Below, one piece after another: positions 1-9,613 of a DNA stretch of 61,140 nucleotides (position 1 is its first letter; each line of letters begins with the position of its first letter). The notes under the pieces are model-generated. The model saw only the letters and a program-made list of their open reading frames with translations. It was not told the DNA's origin and made no database searches. Source of the DNA: Bacillota bacterium (lineage in GTDB: Bacteria > Bacillota > UBA4882 > UBA8346); assembly GCA_023426245.1 (NCBI GenBank), contig JAFABB010000059.1, positions 1 through 61,140 of the forward strand, in the 5' to 3' direction. The translations under genes and the position numbers were made by a program.

Positions 1-242
1 ATCAACACGGCGAGCTTAAAACCATATCCAAAGGATGCGTAAGCTTCCATCACGCTTATATTGCAATCCACATCCAAAAGCTCTTCCACCGTTTGAAAAT
101 CTTCAGCCGGCAGTCTGGTTTCCAATATTTTTATGAGGCCGGATTTCTTCTCGTTTACGGAGTGGAATTCCGGATCTTGGGGGACGATTTGTTCTAAAGG
201 GTATAGGTGACCGAGATATAATTCTTCCAGAAAAGATTTCAT
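1..242 (-). CDS. DUF6809-like protein, N-terminal part (runs off the window)
   Basis: The reading frame starts with ATG at 242 and is still open at base 1, so only the first 80 residues are visible. It begins MKSFLEELYLGHLYPLEQIV and continues with the pattern D-P-E-F...E-E-L-L-D...E-A-Y-A-S-F-G-Y-G-F-K-L. By eye this fits DUF6809, a family of short Firmicutes proteins of unknown function (SFLEELYxGxxxPxEQxxPxDPEY, then EAxxAFxxGFRLG). A GAAGGG ribosome binding site lies 8 bases before the ATG. Its partner genes lie outside the window, so no role is proposed. Confidence 0.7.
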   Translation of the reverse strand, partial: MKSFLEELYLGHLYPLEQIVPQDPEFHSVNEKKSGLIKILETRLPAEDFQTVEELLDVDCNISVMEAYASFGYGFKLAVL

Positions 243-1048
243 GGGACATGCCCTTCTTTCTATCGATAATATTTTTCATTTGATATGTAATGATAGTCGA
301 ATTTAACTTCCCGGCTTCATGGAGTCTTTTTATGTATAAAATGAATGCCGATTTTGCTTGTCCACGGATTTCACCGGCTGAGTCACTTTTTGAGCGGCCA
401 AAAACTTCTTTCGGATTAATATAGGGCCGATGGGAGACTGTTCCTGCCTCCCCCAACGCGTGCAGGGCACGCGACCCCTCCAAGACAAAAGGTGCGGGGC
501 GGCGCACCTTTTGAATCCGCCGCTCGGAACCTACGGCTTCCGAACCTCCCTTTATTCATCCCGGTTTCTAGTTGGTCTTCGCCTTCCATGGCCTTTCGAC
601 TGGCAATTATATTAGGCTTCCGATGGCAACCGCTATTTTACATCCATGTGCAAAAGCGGTGCCCGTCTTCCTCCTTGAAGACGGAAGAACTTTTGAATGT
701 GGATTCTTTAAGTCATTGCCTTGGGTTTTTTCAGATTGTTTTTTTCGCCTAAATATACAAGCCCAGAAACATTTTTCTCTTCTCTCTTTCCACTTTTCCC
801 TTTATAACAGTCCTTTTTCCTTTAAGCTGCAGCGTGTTCAAGATCACACGATTTAATCCGTGGATTGAGGGCGAAGTGATAACCCAACGGAGATCAAGAT
901 AAAGTGAACTGACGGTTTTGAGTGTTTGCGATGAGGAAAAAGATTAAAAGAAATATTCAACGGCAATTTTTTTTTAGAGGAGGGTTTAACCGTTTCAATC
1001 ACGAATTTTTAGCCCAAAATATTGAAAATGGTGAAAGGATGATTTGGA
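243..1048. other. long intergenic region with no convincing gene
   Basis: About 800 bases separate the DUF6809-like gene from dapL. Short open frames occur on both strands, but none has a ribosome binding site or recognisable protein pattern. The left part carries a GC-rich cluster of hairpins (separate entry). Further right, ACCGCT and AGCGGT could pair (about 628-655), and CGTCTTC / GAAGACG form an inverted repeat (664-683). Bases 690-1048 are AT-rich with T tracts. I saw no T-box, lysine riboswitch or other named leader in front of dapL. Confidence 0.55.
424..545. ncRNA. cluster of four stem-loops, candidate structured RNA or leader
   Basis: Four hairpins follow one another in a GC-rich island: GGGAG/CTCCC (432-452), CGCGTGC-AGG-GCACGCG (457-473, 7-bp stem), AAAAGGTGCG-GGGCGG-CGCACCTTTT (487-512, perfect 10-bp stem flanked by A and T runs, so terminator-like on both strands), and TCGGAA-CCTACGGC-TTCCGA (524-543). 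The composition differs from the AT-rich DNA around it. It does not match the conserved cores of tmRNA, RNase P, SRP RNA or 6S RNA that I know. Strand and function are unknown. Confidence 0.3.
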
Positions 1049-2281
1049 ATGGCGAGAATCAACGAAAACTACTTACAATTGCCCGGCAGCTATCTTTTCT
1101 CGGAAATAGCCCGCCGGATCAACAAATACAAGGATGAGCATCCTGAGGCGGATATTATCAGGCTTGGTATCGGCGATGTAACCCGGCCGCTTGTCCCAGC
1201 CGTAATCGAAGGATTTCAAAAAGCCGTAGCCGAGATGGGACAAGCAAGCACTTTCCGGGGCTATGGTCCGGAACAGGGCTACGCATTCTTAAGTCAAAAA
1301 ATTATTGAAAATGATTACCGTCCTCGCGGCATTGCCTTAAGTGAAGACGAAATCTTCATCAGTGACGGCGCTAAATGCGATACCGGAAATATCCAGGAAT
1401 TATTCGGCCTTGATAATATCATTGCGGTAACCGATCCGGTTTACCCGGTCTATGTAGACAGCAATGTTATGGCTGGCCGGGCTGGCAAGTTAAATAAGGA
1501 CGGGCGCTATGAGAAAATTGTTTATCTTCCTTGCACCTCCGCCAATGGTTTAAAGCCGGATTTGCCCAAGGAAAAGGTTGATTTGATTTATCTTTGTTTT
1601 CCCAACAATCCCACGGGAATGACCCTGACCAAGGAAGAACTCAAACCCTGGGTTGAGTATGCCCGCAAAAACAAAGCCATTATCCTCTATGACGCCGCAT
1701 ATGAAGCTTATATTCAGGAACCGGATATCCCTCACAGCATTTACGAAATTGAAGGGGCTAAAGATGTGGCCGTTGAATTCCGCAGTTTTTCCAAAACCGC
1801 CGGTTTTACCGGCACCCGTTGCGCCTTCACGGTTGTGCCCAAATCCGTCATGGCTTACGATTCCGAAGGCAAGCCCCACGACTTAAACCGTTTCTGGTTA
1901 CGGAGACAAACCACCAAGTTCAATGGCGTCTCTTATCCGGTTCAGGCGGCTGCCGGGGCTGTATATACTCCGGAGGGGCAGAAACAAATTCAAGAAACGA
2001 TTCAATATTATATGACCAATGCCCGGATTATCCGGGAAGGGTTGCAAAAAATCGGTTTTACAGTCTATGGAGGCATCAATGCCCCCTATATCTGGTTAAA
2101 AACTCCGGACACCTTAAATTCATGGGAATTTTTCGACTTATTATTAAATCAAATCCAGGTCGTGGGGACTCCGGGGGCGGGATTTGGGCCTAGCGGAGAG
2201 GGATATTTCCGCCTGACCTCCTTTGGAAGCCGGGAAAACACCGAAAAAGCAATGGAAAGAATCAACCGATTAAAATTTTAA
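1049..2281 (+). CDS. dapL: LL-diaminopimelate aminotransferase
   Basis: A 410-residue pyridoxal-phosphate fold-type I aminotransferase, the normal length for DapL. It converts L-tetrahydrodipicolinate directly to LL-diaminopimelate for lysine and peptidoglycan synthesis, replacing the succinylase or acetylase branches. Visible marks are the start MARINENYLQLPGSYLFSEI, the substrate region GIGDVTRPLVP, the FPNNPTG motif near residue 190 and the SFSKTAGFTGTR motif with the PLP-binding lysine at residue 249. GAAAGGATG stands ahead of the ATG. It appears to be a single-gene unit, with a palindromic repeat 10 bases after the stop codon that may end the transcript. Confidence 0.95.
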   Translation: MARINENYLQLPGSYLFSEIARRINKYKDEHPEADIIRLGIGDVTRPLVPAVIEGFQKAVAEMGQASTFRGYGPEQGYAFLSQKIIENDYRPRGIALSEDEIFISDGAKCDTGNIQELFGLDNIIAVTDPVYPVYVDSNVMAGRAGKLNKDGRYEKIVYLPCTSANGLKPDLPKEKVDLIYLCFPNNPTGMTLTKEELKPWVEYARKNKAIILYDAAYEAYIQEPDIPHSIYEIEGAKDVAVEFRSFSKTAGFTGTRCAFTVVPKSVMAYDSEGKPHDLNRFWLRRQTTKFNGVSYPVQAAAGAVYTPEGQKQIQETIQYYMTNARIIREGLQKIGFTVYGGINAPYIWLKTPDTLNSWEFFDLLLNQIQVVGTPGAGFGPSGEGYFRLTSFGSRENTEKAMERINRLKF

Positions 2282-2290
2282 ACCGGGTAC

Positions 2291-2397
2291 AGAGGCTGAC
2301 GCAAAAGAAAACTTACCGATAGAGATTTACTACGATATGGATGTCTCTTCTTTAATTGACGTTAAATCTAGTATATCTCACTTTTACAACAGCCTCT
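2291..2397. repeat. GGCTG/CAGCC palindromic element, copy D
   Basis: The ends AGAGGCTG and CAGCCTCT are exact inverted copies, and AAAAG lies near the left end with CTTTT near the right. The element fills the gap between dapL (+) and the convergent Cas2-like gene (-), so it could act as a two-way terminator. Ends resemble the copies at 9.6, 26.7, 32.6 and 36.0 kb, but the interior is not obviously shared with them. Confidence 0.55.
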
Positions 2398-2416
2398 TTT
2401 GGCAATTGAAAAGTTA

Positions 2417-2446
2417 TTGACGCTTCGTGAGAAATCGATATATAAT
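2417..2446 (+). promoter_or_regulatory. sigma-A type promoter without a downstream gene on its strand
   Basis: TTGACG (2417-2422), an 18-base spacer and TATAAT (2441-2446) make a good vegetative promoter. It points right into the 3' end of the Cas2-like gene, which is on the other strand. The next gene in its direction starts about 600 bases away. It could make a small or antisense RNA. Confidence 0.5.
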
Positions 2447-2576
2447 AAAAAGTAAAAAACGTAAATAGATGGAAAATAATCCATTCGAACCTTAAATATT
2501 GAGCAATAATATTTGGATATGGAAAAGCAAAGTTAAAGCAGATGGCTCATGAATAAGTCGAAACGAAGATTTGCAC

Positions 2577-2864
2577 TTAATAACAGTCAAGCAACTTATT
2601 TACCCTTTGGTTATCGGATAGCGTCCGGGTCCATGAAGCATTGTAAAACCCCGGAATAAGCATCCCGACAAAAAGTTTATCCTTATCATCAACCAGGGCG
2701 CTTAGTTTTTCCTTGATTTGAATGGGATTGTCAAGCGTGCTGACAAGCCAGCAGTTTTCGGTTATTTTGCAACAGCTGGGATATTTTTTCTGGATGGATT
2801 GATCCAATTGTAGATAGTTTTCACCCCGGCAATGATGAAAATCGTAACAAATGATTTTGGCCAT
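2577..2864 (-). CDS. Cas2-fold (SinR-family-like) small protein, orphan
   Basis: A 95-residue protein. The layout (MAKIICYDFH start, a W-L-V-S-T strand near residue 40, then I-K-E-K-L-S-A-L-V-D-D-K-D-K-L-F-V and a conserved W near the end) fits the small ferredoxin-fold family related to Cas2 and annotated as SinR family, where the pattern is TYDL...W-hydrophobic-V-S-T...D-K-D-x-L. Cas2 itself works with Cas1 in CRISPR spacer uptake, but no cas genes or repeats are present here. The stand-alone relatives have no settled role; toxin-like nucleases such as VapD share the fold. AAGGAGGG lies 7 bases before the ATG. It is convergent with dapL and divergent from the AraC gene. Confidence 0.6.
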   Translation of the reverse strand: MAKIICYDFHHCRGENYLQLDQSIQKKYPSCCKITENCWLVSTLDNPIQIKEKLSALVDDKDKLFVGMLIPGFYNASWTRTLSDNQRVNKLLDCY

Positions 2865-3045
2865 TCCGCACCCTCCTTAGATTCTGGAGATCCATTCCCT
2901 TATTTTAATAAGGATTTAAAATTTTAATGCTATTGCTATTGTACTATGGGAACCGAAAATCTTCTGGCCAATTCCATTGTTTAAACAGACAGTTTTTGCG
3001 TTTTATCGATACTGAAACTTTCAATAAAAATCCGGTTTTTTAAAA

Positions 3046-3978
3046 ATGATCGAGTTTAAAATGAATAACACTCGTTTTTCTAAAAATACCATGAACATTT
3101 TTCTCGAAACCAGAAATTATCCAGCTGATTTTCCGGTATGCGCCTTTTTCACCCAGGACAATGATTTTATTGCCCATTCCCATATCGATGTGGAAATCGC
3201 ATTGGTGTGCGAAGGCTCTATCCGGATCGGCGTCAATCAGCAATCCAAATTATTAAACCAAGGGGAAATGGCGGTTATCGGCAGCACCGACATTCATTAT
3301 TACGACAGCCACGGGTTGCATTCCACCATGATTGTGGTTATTTTTCGTCCGGAAATTATCGGGGTAGCCAGCGGGTGGCCGGAGAATCTGTATTTTGATC
3401 CGCCTTTTTTATCTCTTTCAGACCTGGATGGAGCCACCGAAAAAACCATTTGGGAAATTTTCAAAAACATATCGAAAGAGCTGAACGAGGCTAAACCTCT
3501 TTCCTATCCCAAAAAAAGCGGCTTAATCATAACCTGTCCACAACCTTTGGATCATAGACTTCCTTATTACGATCTAATTGTAAAAGGAGAAATTTTCAAA
3601 CTTTGCTCACTCCTGCTTCGGCATTTTCCAACATGTACCATCAATCCAAAAAAGAAAGATAGAAGAGGGCCGGACATCCAAAAAATTCAATTTGCCATCG
3701 GTTTCTTGGAAAACAATTATATGCATGATGTTGGTCTGCAAGAGATAGCCGCCAAATCGAATTTGAGCCCTTATTATTTTTCCCGCCTGTTTGCCAGATT
3801 CACCGGAATGAACTACAAAGATTATCTTACGAAGATCCGGATAACCAAAGCCGAGCAATTGATTAGAGAAGGCCAAAAATCAATCGTGGATATCTCTTTT
3901 GAATGCGGCTTTAACAGTGTCCGCACTTTTAACCGGACTTTCAAAAAAGCAAAAGGATATCCCCCTTCCCGGAGTTAA
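3046..3978 (+). CDS. AraC family transcriptional regulator with cupin-type sensor domain
   Basis: About 310 residues. The N-terminal half looks like a cupin ligand-binding domain (HSHIDVEIALVCEGSIRIGV, G-E-M-A-V-I). The last 100 residues are a double helix-turn-helix: LQEIAAKSNLSPYYFSRLFA and later DISFECGFNSVRTFNRTFKK. Such proteins usually sense a sugar or small metabolite and act on nearby promoters. The protein stops at GYPPSRS, slightly earlier than the usual P-S-x-Y-R ending. No good ribosome binding site precedes the ATG at 3046; the ATG codons at 3061 and 3091 are alternatives. The next gene on this strand is the macroglobulin, a possible but unproven target. Confidence 0.85.
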   Translation: MIEFKMNNTRFSKNTMNIFLETRNYPADFPVCAFFTQDNDFIAHSHIDVEIALVCEGSIRIGVNQQSKLLNQGEMAVIGSTDIHYYDSHGLHSTMIVVIFRPEIIGVASGWPENLYFDPPFLSLSDLDGATEKTIWEIFKNISKELNEAKPLSYPKKSGLIITCPQPLDHRLPYYDLIVKGEIFKLCSLLLRHFPTCTINPKKKDRRGPDIQKIQFAIGFLENNYMHDVGLQEIAAKSNLSPYYFSRLFARFTGMNYKDYLTKIRITKAEQLIREGQKSIVDISFECGFNSVRTFNRTFKKAKGYPPSRS

Positions 3979-4207
3979 TAGATTATCCGTCTTAATGATT
4001 TGGAAATTACCCCCAAGATATCGGATGTTCCTCAAAGAAATAGCTCAAGTCTGCCTCCAACCTTCTCCACCATCAACCTTATGTTTTAAGATTTGATATC
4101 TCTTTAGATTGATAGCCCATGAATATTTTGCATAGAAGGGAAATAATTCCTGGTAACGAATTAATATACAAGAAATTCATAAAATTCACAGAAGGGTTGG
4201 ATTCTAA

Positions 4208-7200
4208 ATGGCTACAAATGAAACCTTTCGGACTGCTTATTGGATAAGAGTCCTATTCATGATTTGTTTTTTTACCATCTTCTTATCCATAGTAACATTT
4301 ACCGGATACGCCGACAATACTGTGCGTATTACCAAGATGCAACCCAGTGGTGAAGTTGCCCCCAAATCCAACTTTTTTTTTACTTTTTCCGCAGATATCG
4401 TTCCTAAAAGACGAATCGGTAAAGTAATGAGCAATAACCGTATCCGGTTTCGCCCGGCAGTACCCGGTAAAATCCGTTGGGACTCTCCCCGGAAACTCCG
4501 TTTCTTACCGGAAGTCGCTTTGCAGCCTTCAACCGCCTATACAGTTGAGTTTAAATCCGATTTTTTAGAAGAACTCAAAAAAAAGTTAACCGGTGATTTG
4601 AAATTCAAATTTACTACCGAACGCTTTCGGGTCACCGATTCCAATTTAAGCTTTGCCTATAATCCCGACAGGAAAAGGGGCATTTTTTTTCAAGCCCGGA
4701 TTAGTTTTAATTACCCGATCCAGGCTGACAATTTGCAGCGCAGCTTAGGTTTGATGTTCATAGATAAAAAGGCGCCTATTAAATTCAACGTTAATCTGGA
4801 AAATGGCGGCCGGGATGCTTTTATTACCAGTGAATTGCTAACCCGCAGCCAAAGCGCTCGCAAGATCGAACTTAGCCTTCCTCAGGGTTTCCTGTGTAGC
4901 GGGGCTACCATAGGTTTAAAAGAGCGTTTTGTCAAGAGTGCCAATTTTCAGGAAAAACGCGCTTTAACCATCAATGACATCAATGCCGAATCCGACGAAG
5001 GCGTCAATGTTATCAATATCCGCTGTTCAGAGCCGATTGAGCCCGATACCGTCGACAATTTTATAACTATTAAACCCAAGGCCAAGTTTAGGATTTACGT
5101 CAACGGCGAAACGATTTCCTTATCCGGGGAAAAGATACAACCTGGTGAGACATACAAGGTGACAATAGCCAAAGGATTGCCCTCTTTAAACGGAAACCCT
5201 CTGGTTAATCCCTATGAGGATGAAGTCACTTTCCCTGATCTGGAGCCCAGCATTAATTTTAATGCACCCGGCCGTTACCTTTCCAACCGGGGAAATATGA
5301 ATCTGGGTCTGGAGTCTGTAAACATTCTCAAAATCGATGTGGAAATCGCCAAAATATTCCCGAATAATCTTGCCTCCTTCCTAAGCAGTCTCAATGATGA
5401 AGGATATTGTTACTCCGAAGATTTGGAACGATTCGGCCGGCTGGTTAAAACTCAATCCCTCACCATTGCCAATGAAACCAATGCGGTTACCACTACTCCG
5501 ATCAATTTAGGCCAATATCTCAATGACAAAAGAAAAGGCGTTTTCCAAGTCACGGCTTATGATCCGGAAAACCGCTGGCGTAGTGCTGCAAAAGTAGCCA
5601 TTGTTACCGATTTGGGCATTTTGGCCAAACTGGGCCAAGATGATTTAATCGTCTGGATTAATTCTTTGGATGACTTGGCGCCAAAAACCGGGGTTAAAGT
5701 CAGTTTAATCAGCTATAACAATCAAGAAATTGCCAGTGGGTTCACTGACAATCAAGGAATGTTGGTTTTAAGCAACCTAAGGCAACAATTGCAGGATTTC
5801 CGTTCTTATATGATCATTGCCGAACAAGGTGACGATCTGTCCTTCCTCCGCTTGGAAGACGGACTGGTCGATAAAACCGATTTTCCGGTGGATGGGCGTC
5901 CCCCGATAACCGATGGTTACGAAGCTTTTCTCTATACTGACCGTGGAGTCTTCCGGCCTGGGGAAACCGCCAATTTGGCCACGATCATTCGTGGGGCAGG
6001 CAGTCGCATACCTCCGGAGTTTCCGGTGCTTTTACAAATTATTGCTCCCGATGGCTCCATTTTCCGGGAATATAGCGCTAGTAGCCAAGATAACGGTATC
6101 TGCCAGTTCCAGGTGAACATTCCCGATTACGCCCGTACCGGCAAGTATACCGCCTTTCTAAAAGCAGGTGGAGAGTCTATAGGCAATACCGCTTTTAATG
6201 TGGAAGATTTTATGCCGGATCGCATCAAAGTAGAAACAACTCTGGATAAAGAGCGTTATCTCTCCGGCGATAAAGCCGCTATCAACATCCGAGGAATGAA
6301 CTTGTTCGGACCGCCGGCCGCAGGGCGCCGGGTAGGTCTTAGTATCCACATGGAAGCCGTACCTTTTAGCCCAAATAATTACCGTTCTTACCAATTCGGT
6401 GATTCCGACCGTGAATTCAAAGTATTTGAGCAACCAGTCGGACAAGGAGAATTAAATTCCAACGGTCAAATCAACTTTAGTTACGATTTTCCCAATAACA
6501 TAACCCCGCCGGGATTCATCCGGGCTATTTTCCAAGCCACAGTTACCGAAGAAGGCGGTCGCTCCGTCAGTAACTATAAGGCCGTTGAATATCACCCTTA
6601 TGACACTTATATCGGATATAAAACCAATGGTAATTCATGGGTTAAAACCGGTGAAACTTATCCCATTCAACTGGCAATGGTAGCACCAAACGGCAATGCT
6701 GTTCAGAGTTCTACGGTTCAAGCAGAAGTTTACTCAGTAACCTGGAATTCAATTTACCGCCGGGATAGCCGCGGTAACTATACATACCATTCCGAACGTC
6801 AGGAGACTCGGATTGCCAGAGACACCATTAGACTCACAAGCGGAGAAGGCAGCTATAGTTATAAAGCCTCAAATTATGGCTGTTACAAAATTGTTTTCTC
6901 TGGAATCGGCAACTGTGCCCGCAGCGTCTGTGAATTTTATGTTTCCGGCTGGGGTTATTCGCCTTGGGCGATGGATCACCCGGATCGCATCCAGCTGGGC
7001 CTGGAAAAAAATATTTTTAGACCGGGTGAAACTGCTAACGTACAAATTAAAGCACCTTTTGCGGGCCGGGTCTTGGTGACCGTTGAACGGGAAAAAGTTT
7101 ACGATACCAAGGTTATCGATCTAAAAGAAAATACCGGAATGATCGCCATCCCTATCAAAGCCGAATATAAACCCAATGTTTATGTTTCAGTACATTTAAT

Positions 7201-9601
7201 CCGGACCACCAAAAAACTGGAGAAACGAGCCCCTACAAGGGCCTTTGGAACCATCCCCCTGATGATTGATACGGGTTCGAACCGAATCGACCTTGGGATT
7301 ATCGCGCCCGCTGAAATTCGCCCTAACCGTGACCTGGAAGTGCAAGTATCCGCACCGGGCCAAAGCGGTAAGACTTTTTTAACATTAGCTGCGGTTGATG
7401 AAGGTATTTGCCAGTTAACCGATTTTGAAACTCCTGATCCAATGGGATTCTTCTATGGAAAGCGTTCCCTCGGCTTAGAAACATACGATCTTTACGGCAT
7501 GCTCTTACCCGAGTTGGAAGGAGTAAGCTCACCCAACACGCCATCGGGAGATGAAAACCTTGAAGGGGTCCGCCGCCGGAACCTGAATCCGATTTCCCTC
7601 CGCAGGGTTACTCCGGTTTCACTCTGGTCAGGCTTGGTTAAACTGGACAGTTCGGGAAAAACCACAGTTAAACTTTCAATCCCTCAATTTAACGGCACTC
7701 TCCGTTTGATGGCGGTTGCCGCAGCGGGTCCCAATTATGGCTCCGCCACCAAGAAAGTATTGGTTCGTGATCCGATAGTCATTACATCAACATACCCGCG
7801 ATTCTTGGCGCCCGGCGATCGGGCCGTAATCCCGGTTACTCTTTTCAATGGCACCGGGCGAAACGGCGTTTTTGAAATCAAGTTGGATGAAGATGGGCTT
7901 GTGCAAATTGACGGTTATGACCAAAAGTCTTGTACCATTCCTGATAAAGAAGAACGGACCGTTCATTTTGCCGTTGTTGCCAAAAATGCCACCGGGGCTT
8001 GCCATTTTTCATTACAGGCTAAAGGAAACGACGCCCAGGTAACCGAAAATACCGACCTAACGATCCGGCCGCCGCAGACAGTGACCTCTAAAATCTATGG
8101 CGGATCTTTTACTGCAGCTAACCCATTAAATCTGGATTTGAAAAATGAATGGCTTTCCGGAACAGGGGAGTATACTCTTTGTCTTAGCCCCTTACCGGCC
8201 ATCCGTTTTGCCGGGAGCCTCAAATATTTGCTGGGATATCCGTACGGTTGTTTGGAGCAGACCACTTCCAAGTTATTCCCGCTTCTTTATTTTGAAGATC
8301 TGGCCCGTGCCGCTGAACCGAGTCTTTTTACGGGTAATCGAGTCAAGCAATTTTTGGTTGAGGGCATCGAAAAAATCGAATCCATGCAACTGCGTGATGG
8401 CAGTTTTAGTTTTTGGCCCGGCACGGACGGCAGTTATGAATGGGGATCTGTTTATGCGGCTCATTTCTTGGTTGAAGCCAGAAAATCGGGTCATATCGTT
8501 TCCGACCGAGCCTACAACCAAATGCTCAATTTCTTATGGCAACTGGCTAAAAGGCGTTCCGATAAATCATGGGATCTTCAAAAACGGGTTTATGCCCTTT
8601 ATGTACTAAGCCTTGCCGGCAAACCCCAAATAAGCAGTATGGCTTATATTAAAAATCAAAGGGTTGGTGATCTTTCCGCCGACGCCCGGGTTATGCTGGG
8701 AGCAGCCTATTTTTACAGCGGTGATAAAAGGACGGCCTTTGGCTTAAGTCCAACTACGATTTCTTTCTCCAACTTCAAACGCGAGAAAAGCGGCAATTTG
8801 AATTCTTCAGTACGGAATGCAGCGATTATTTTAGCTTTAATGGCCGATATGGACCCCCACAATCCGGCAGTACCACGCTTAATCGACCATCTTATGAGTG
8901 GATTAGAGATTAACCGTTGGAGCACCACCCAAGAAAATGCAATGGCCTTTATGGCATTGGGGAAAATTTTAAAAAACAGTGAAAGTCCCAATTATACCGG
9001 GGAAGTTTACCTTAATAATCAAAAAACAAATTCATTTGACAGTCAATCCTTAAAAAGAATCTCCGGCTCCAGCCTCGCTAAGGGTAAAATCGGTGTAAAA
9101 ATCACTGGAACCGGCGCCTGCTATTATTATGCCGAATCCAGTGGTGTTTCGCTTCAACCGGTAGCCGATGCCAGTAGTGGAATCACTGTAAAACGGGAGT
9201 TCTTTGATCATTATGGCGGGAAGGTCGATTTGAAACATTTGAAACAGGGAGACCTGATAATTGCCAAAATATCAGTAAAAACCGCTGAGAACGATACCAA
9301 TAACGTGGCGATTGTCGATTTGCTTCCTGCAGGACTGGAAATCGAAAATCCCAGATTGGCATCAAGCGCTAAAATCGACTGGCTTGATAAGGATACCTTC
9401 ACTCCAACTTATATGGATATCCGGGATGACCGTCTGATTCTATTTGCAGATTTCGATGAAGCCGGTACTCAAACCTTTTATTATGCCCTCCGGGTTGTAA
9501 CATGCGGTACCTTTACATTACCCCAGATCAAGGCCGAATGCATGTATGCCCCGGAAGTCTTCAGCATCAACTCCGGTGGCAGCATAACGGTGGAGAAATA
9601 A
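4208..9601 (+). CDS. bacterial alpha-2-macroglobulin family protein with intact thioester motif
   Basis: A 1797-residue exported protein of the YfhM/A2M class. These act as broad protease traps in the envelope: cleavage of a bait region exposes a reactive thioester that binds the attacker. A hydrophobic N-terminal segment (residues 14-34) ending near GYA-DN looks like a signal peptide; there is no lipobox, unlike E. coli YfhM. Repeated beta-domain patterns follow (for example FRPGETANL near residues 580 and 940), then the thioester motif C1348-L-E-Q1351 in YGCLEQTTS, then the helical thioester domain and a C-terminal receptor-like domain. The start at 4208 has GAAGGG upstream. Together with the next gene it forms the widespread A2M-PbpC pair, interrupted here by a repeat element. 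Confidence 0.93.
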   Translation: MATNETFRTAYWIRVLFMICFFTIFLSIVTFTGYADNTVRITKMQPSGEVAPKSNFFFTFSADIVPKRRIGKVMSNNRIRFRPAVPGKIRWDSPRKLRFLPEVALQPSTAYTVEFKSDFLEELKKKLTGDLKFKFTTERFRVTDSNLSFAYNPDRKRGIFFQARISFNYPIQADNLQRSLGLMFIDKKAPIKFNVNLENGGRDAFITSELLTRSQSARKIELSLPQGFLCSGATIGLKERFVKSANFQEKRALTINDINAESDEGVNVINIRCSEPIEPDTVDNFITIKPKAKFRIYVNGETISLSGEKIQPGETYKVTIAKGLPSLNGNPLVNPYEDEVTFPDLEPSINFNAPGRYLSNRGNMNLGLESVNILKIDVEIAKIFPNNLASFLSSLNDEGYCYSEDLERFGRLVKTQSLTIANETNAVTTTPINLGQYLNDKRKGVFQVTAYDPENRWRSAAKVAIVTDLGILAKLGQDDLIVWINSLDDLAPKTGVKVSLISYNNQEIASGFTDNQGMLVLSNLRQQLQDFRSYMIIAEQGDDLSFLRLEDGLVDKTDFPVDGRPPITDGYEAFLYTDRGVFRPGETANLATIIRGAGSRIPPEFPVLLQIIAPDGSIFREYSASSQDNGICQFQVNIPDYARTGKYTAFLKAGGESIGNTAFNVEDFMPDRIKVETTLDKERYLSGDKAAINIRGMNLFGPPAAGRRVGLSIHMEAVPFSPNNYRSYQFGDSDREFKVFEQPVGQGELNSNGQINFSYDFPNNITPPGFIRAIFQATVTEEGGRSVSNYKAVEYHPYDTYIGYKTNGNSWVKTGETYPIQLAMVAPNGNAVQSSTVQAEVYSVTWNSIYRRDSRGNYTYHSERQETRIARDTIRLTSGEGSYSYKASNYGCYKIVFSGIGNCARSVCEFYVSGWGYSPWAMDHPDRIQLGLEKNIFRPGETANVQIKAPFAGRVLVTVEREKVYDTKVIDLKENTGMIAIPIKAEYKPNVYVSVHLIRTTKKLEKRAPTRAFGTIPLMIDTGSNRIDLGIIAPAEIRPNRDLEVQVSAPGQSGKTFLTLAAVDEGICQLTDFETPDPMGFFYGKRSLGLETYDLYGMLLPELEGVSSPNTPSGDENLEGVRRRNLNPISLRRVTPVSLWSGLVKLDSSGKTTVKLSIPQFNGTLRLMAVAAAGPNYGSATKKVLVRDPIVITSTYPRFLAPGDRAVIPVTLFNGTGRNGVFEIKLDEDGLVQIDGYDQKSCTIPDKEERTVHFAVVAKNATGACHFSLQAKGNDAQVTENTDLTIRPPQTVTSKIYGGSFTAANPLNLDLKNEWLSGTGEYTLCLSPLPAIRFAGSLKYLLGYPYGCLEQTTSKLFPLLYFEDLARAAEPSLFTGNRVKQFLVEGIEKIESMQLRDGSFSFWPGTDGSYEWGSVYAAHFLVEARKSGHIVSDRAYNQMLNFLWQLAKRRSDKSWDLQKRVYALYVLSLAGKPQISSMAYIKNQRVGDLSADARVMLGAAYFYSGDKRTAFGLSPTTISFSNFKREKSGNLNSSVRNAAIILALMADMDPHNPAVPRLIDHLMSGLEINRWSTTQENAMAFMALGKILKNSESPNYTGEVYLNNQKTNSFDSQSLKRISGSSLAKGKIGVKITGTGACYYYAESSGVSLQPVADASSGITVKREFFDHYGGKVDLKHLKQGDLIIAKISVKTAENDTNNVAIVDLLPAGLEIENPRLASSAKIDWLDKDTFTPTYMDIRDDRLILFADFDEAGTQTFYYALRVVTCGTFTLPQIKAECMYAPEVFSINSGGSITVEK

Positions 9602-9613
9602 AATAAATTTTAC

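Noticed and set aside
103..507. 134-codon open frame on the - strand upstream of the DUF6809-like gene
   Set aside because: It overlaps the DUF6809-like coding region and the hairpin cluster in another frame, has no start site, and its translation has no family pattern.
850..1048. Riboswitch or T-box leader ahead of dapL
   Set aside because: No lysine-riboswitch core and no T-box T-G-G-N-A-C-C sequence could be found.
922..1137. 71-codon frame overlapping the start of dapL
   Set aside because: It runs into dapL in another frame and lacks conservation; the dapL start is well supported.
8145..8609. 154-codon frame inside the macroglobulin gene
   Set aside because: It lies over the thioester domain in another frame; the macroglobulin frame shows the conserved motif.
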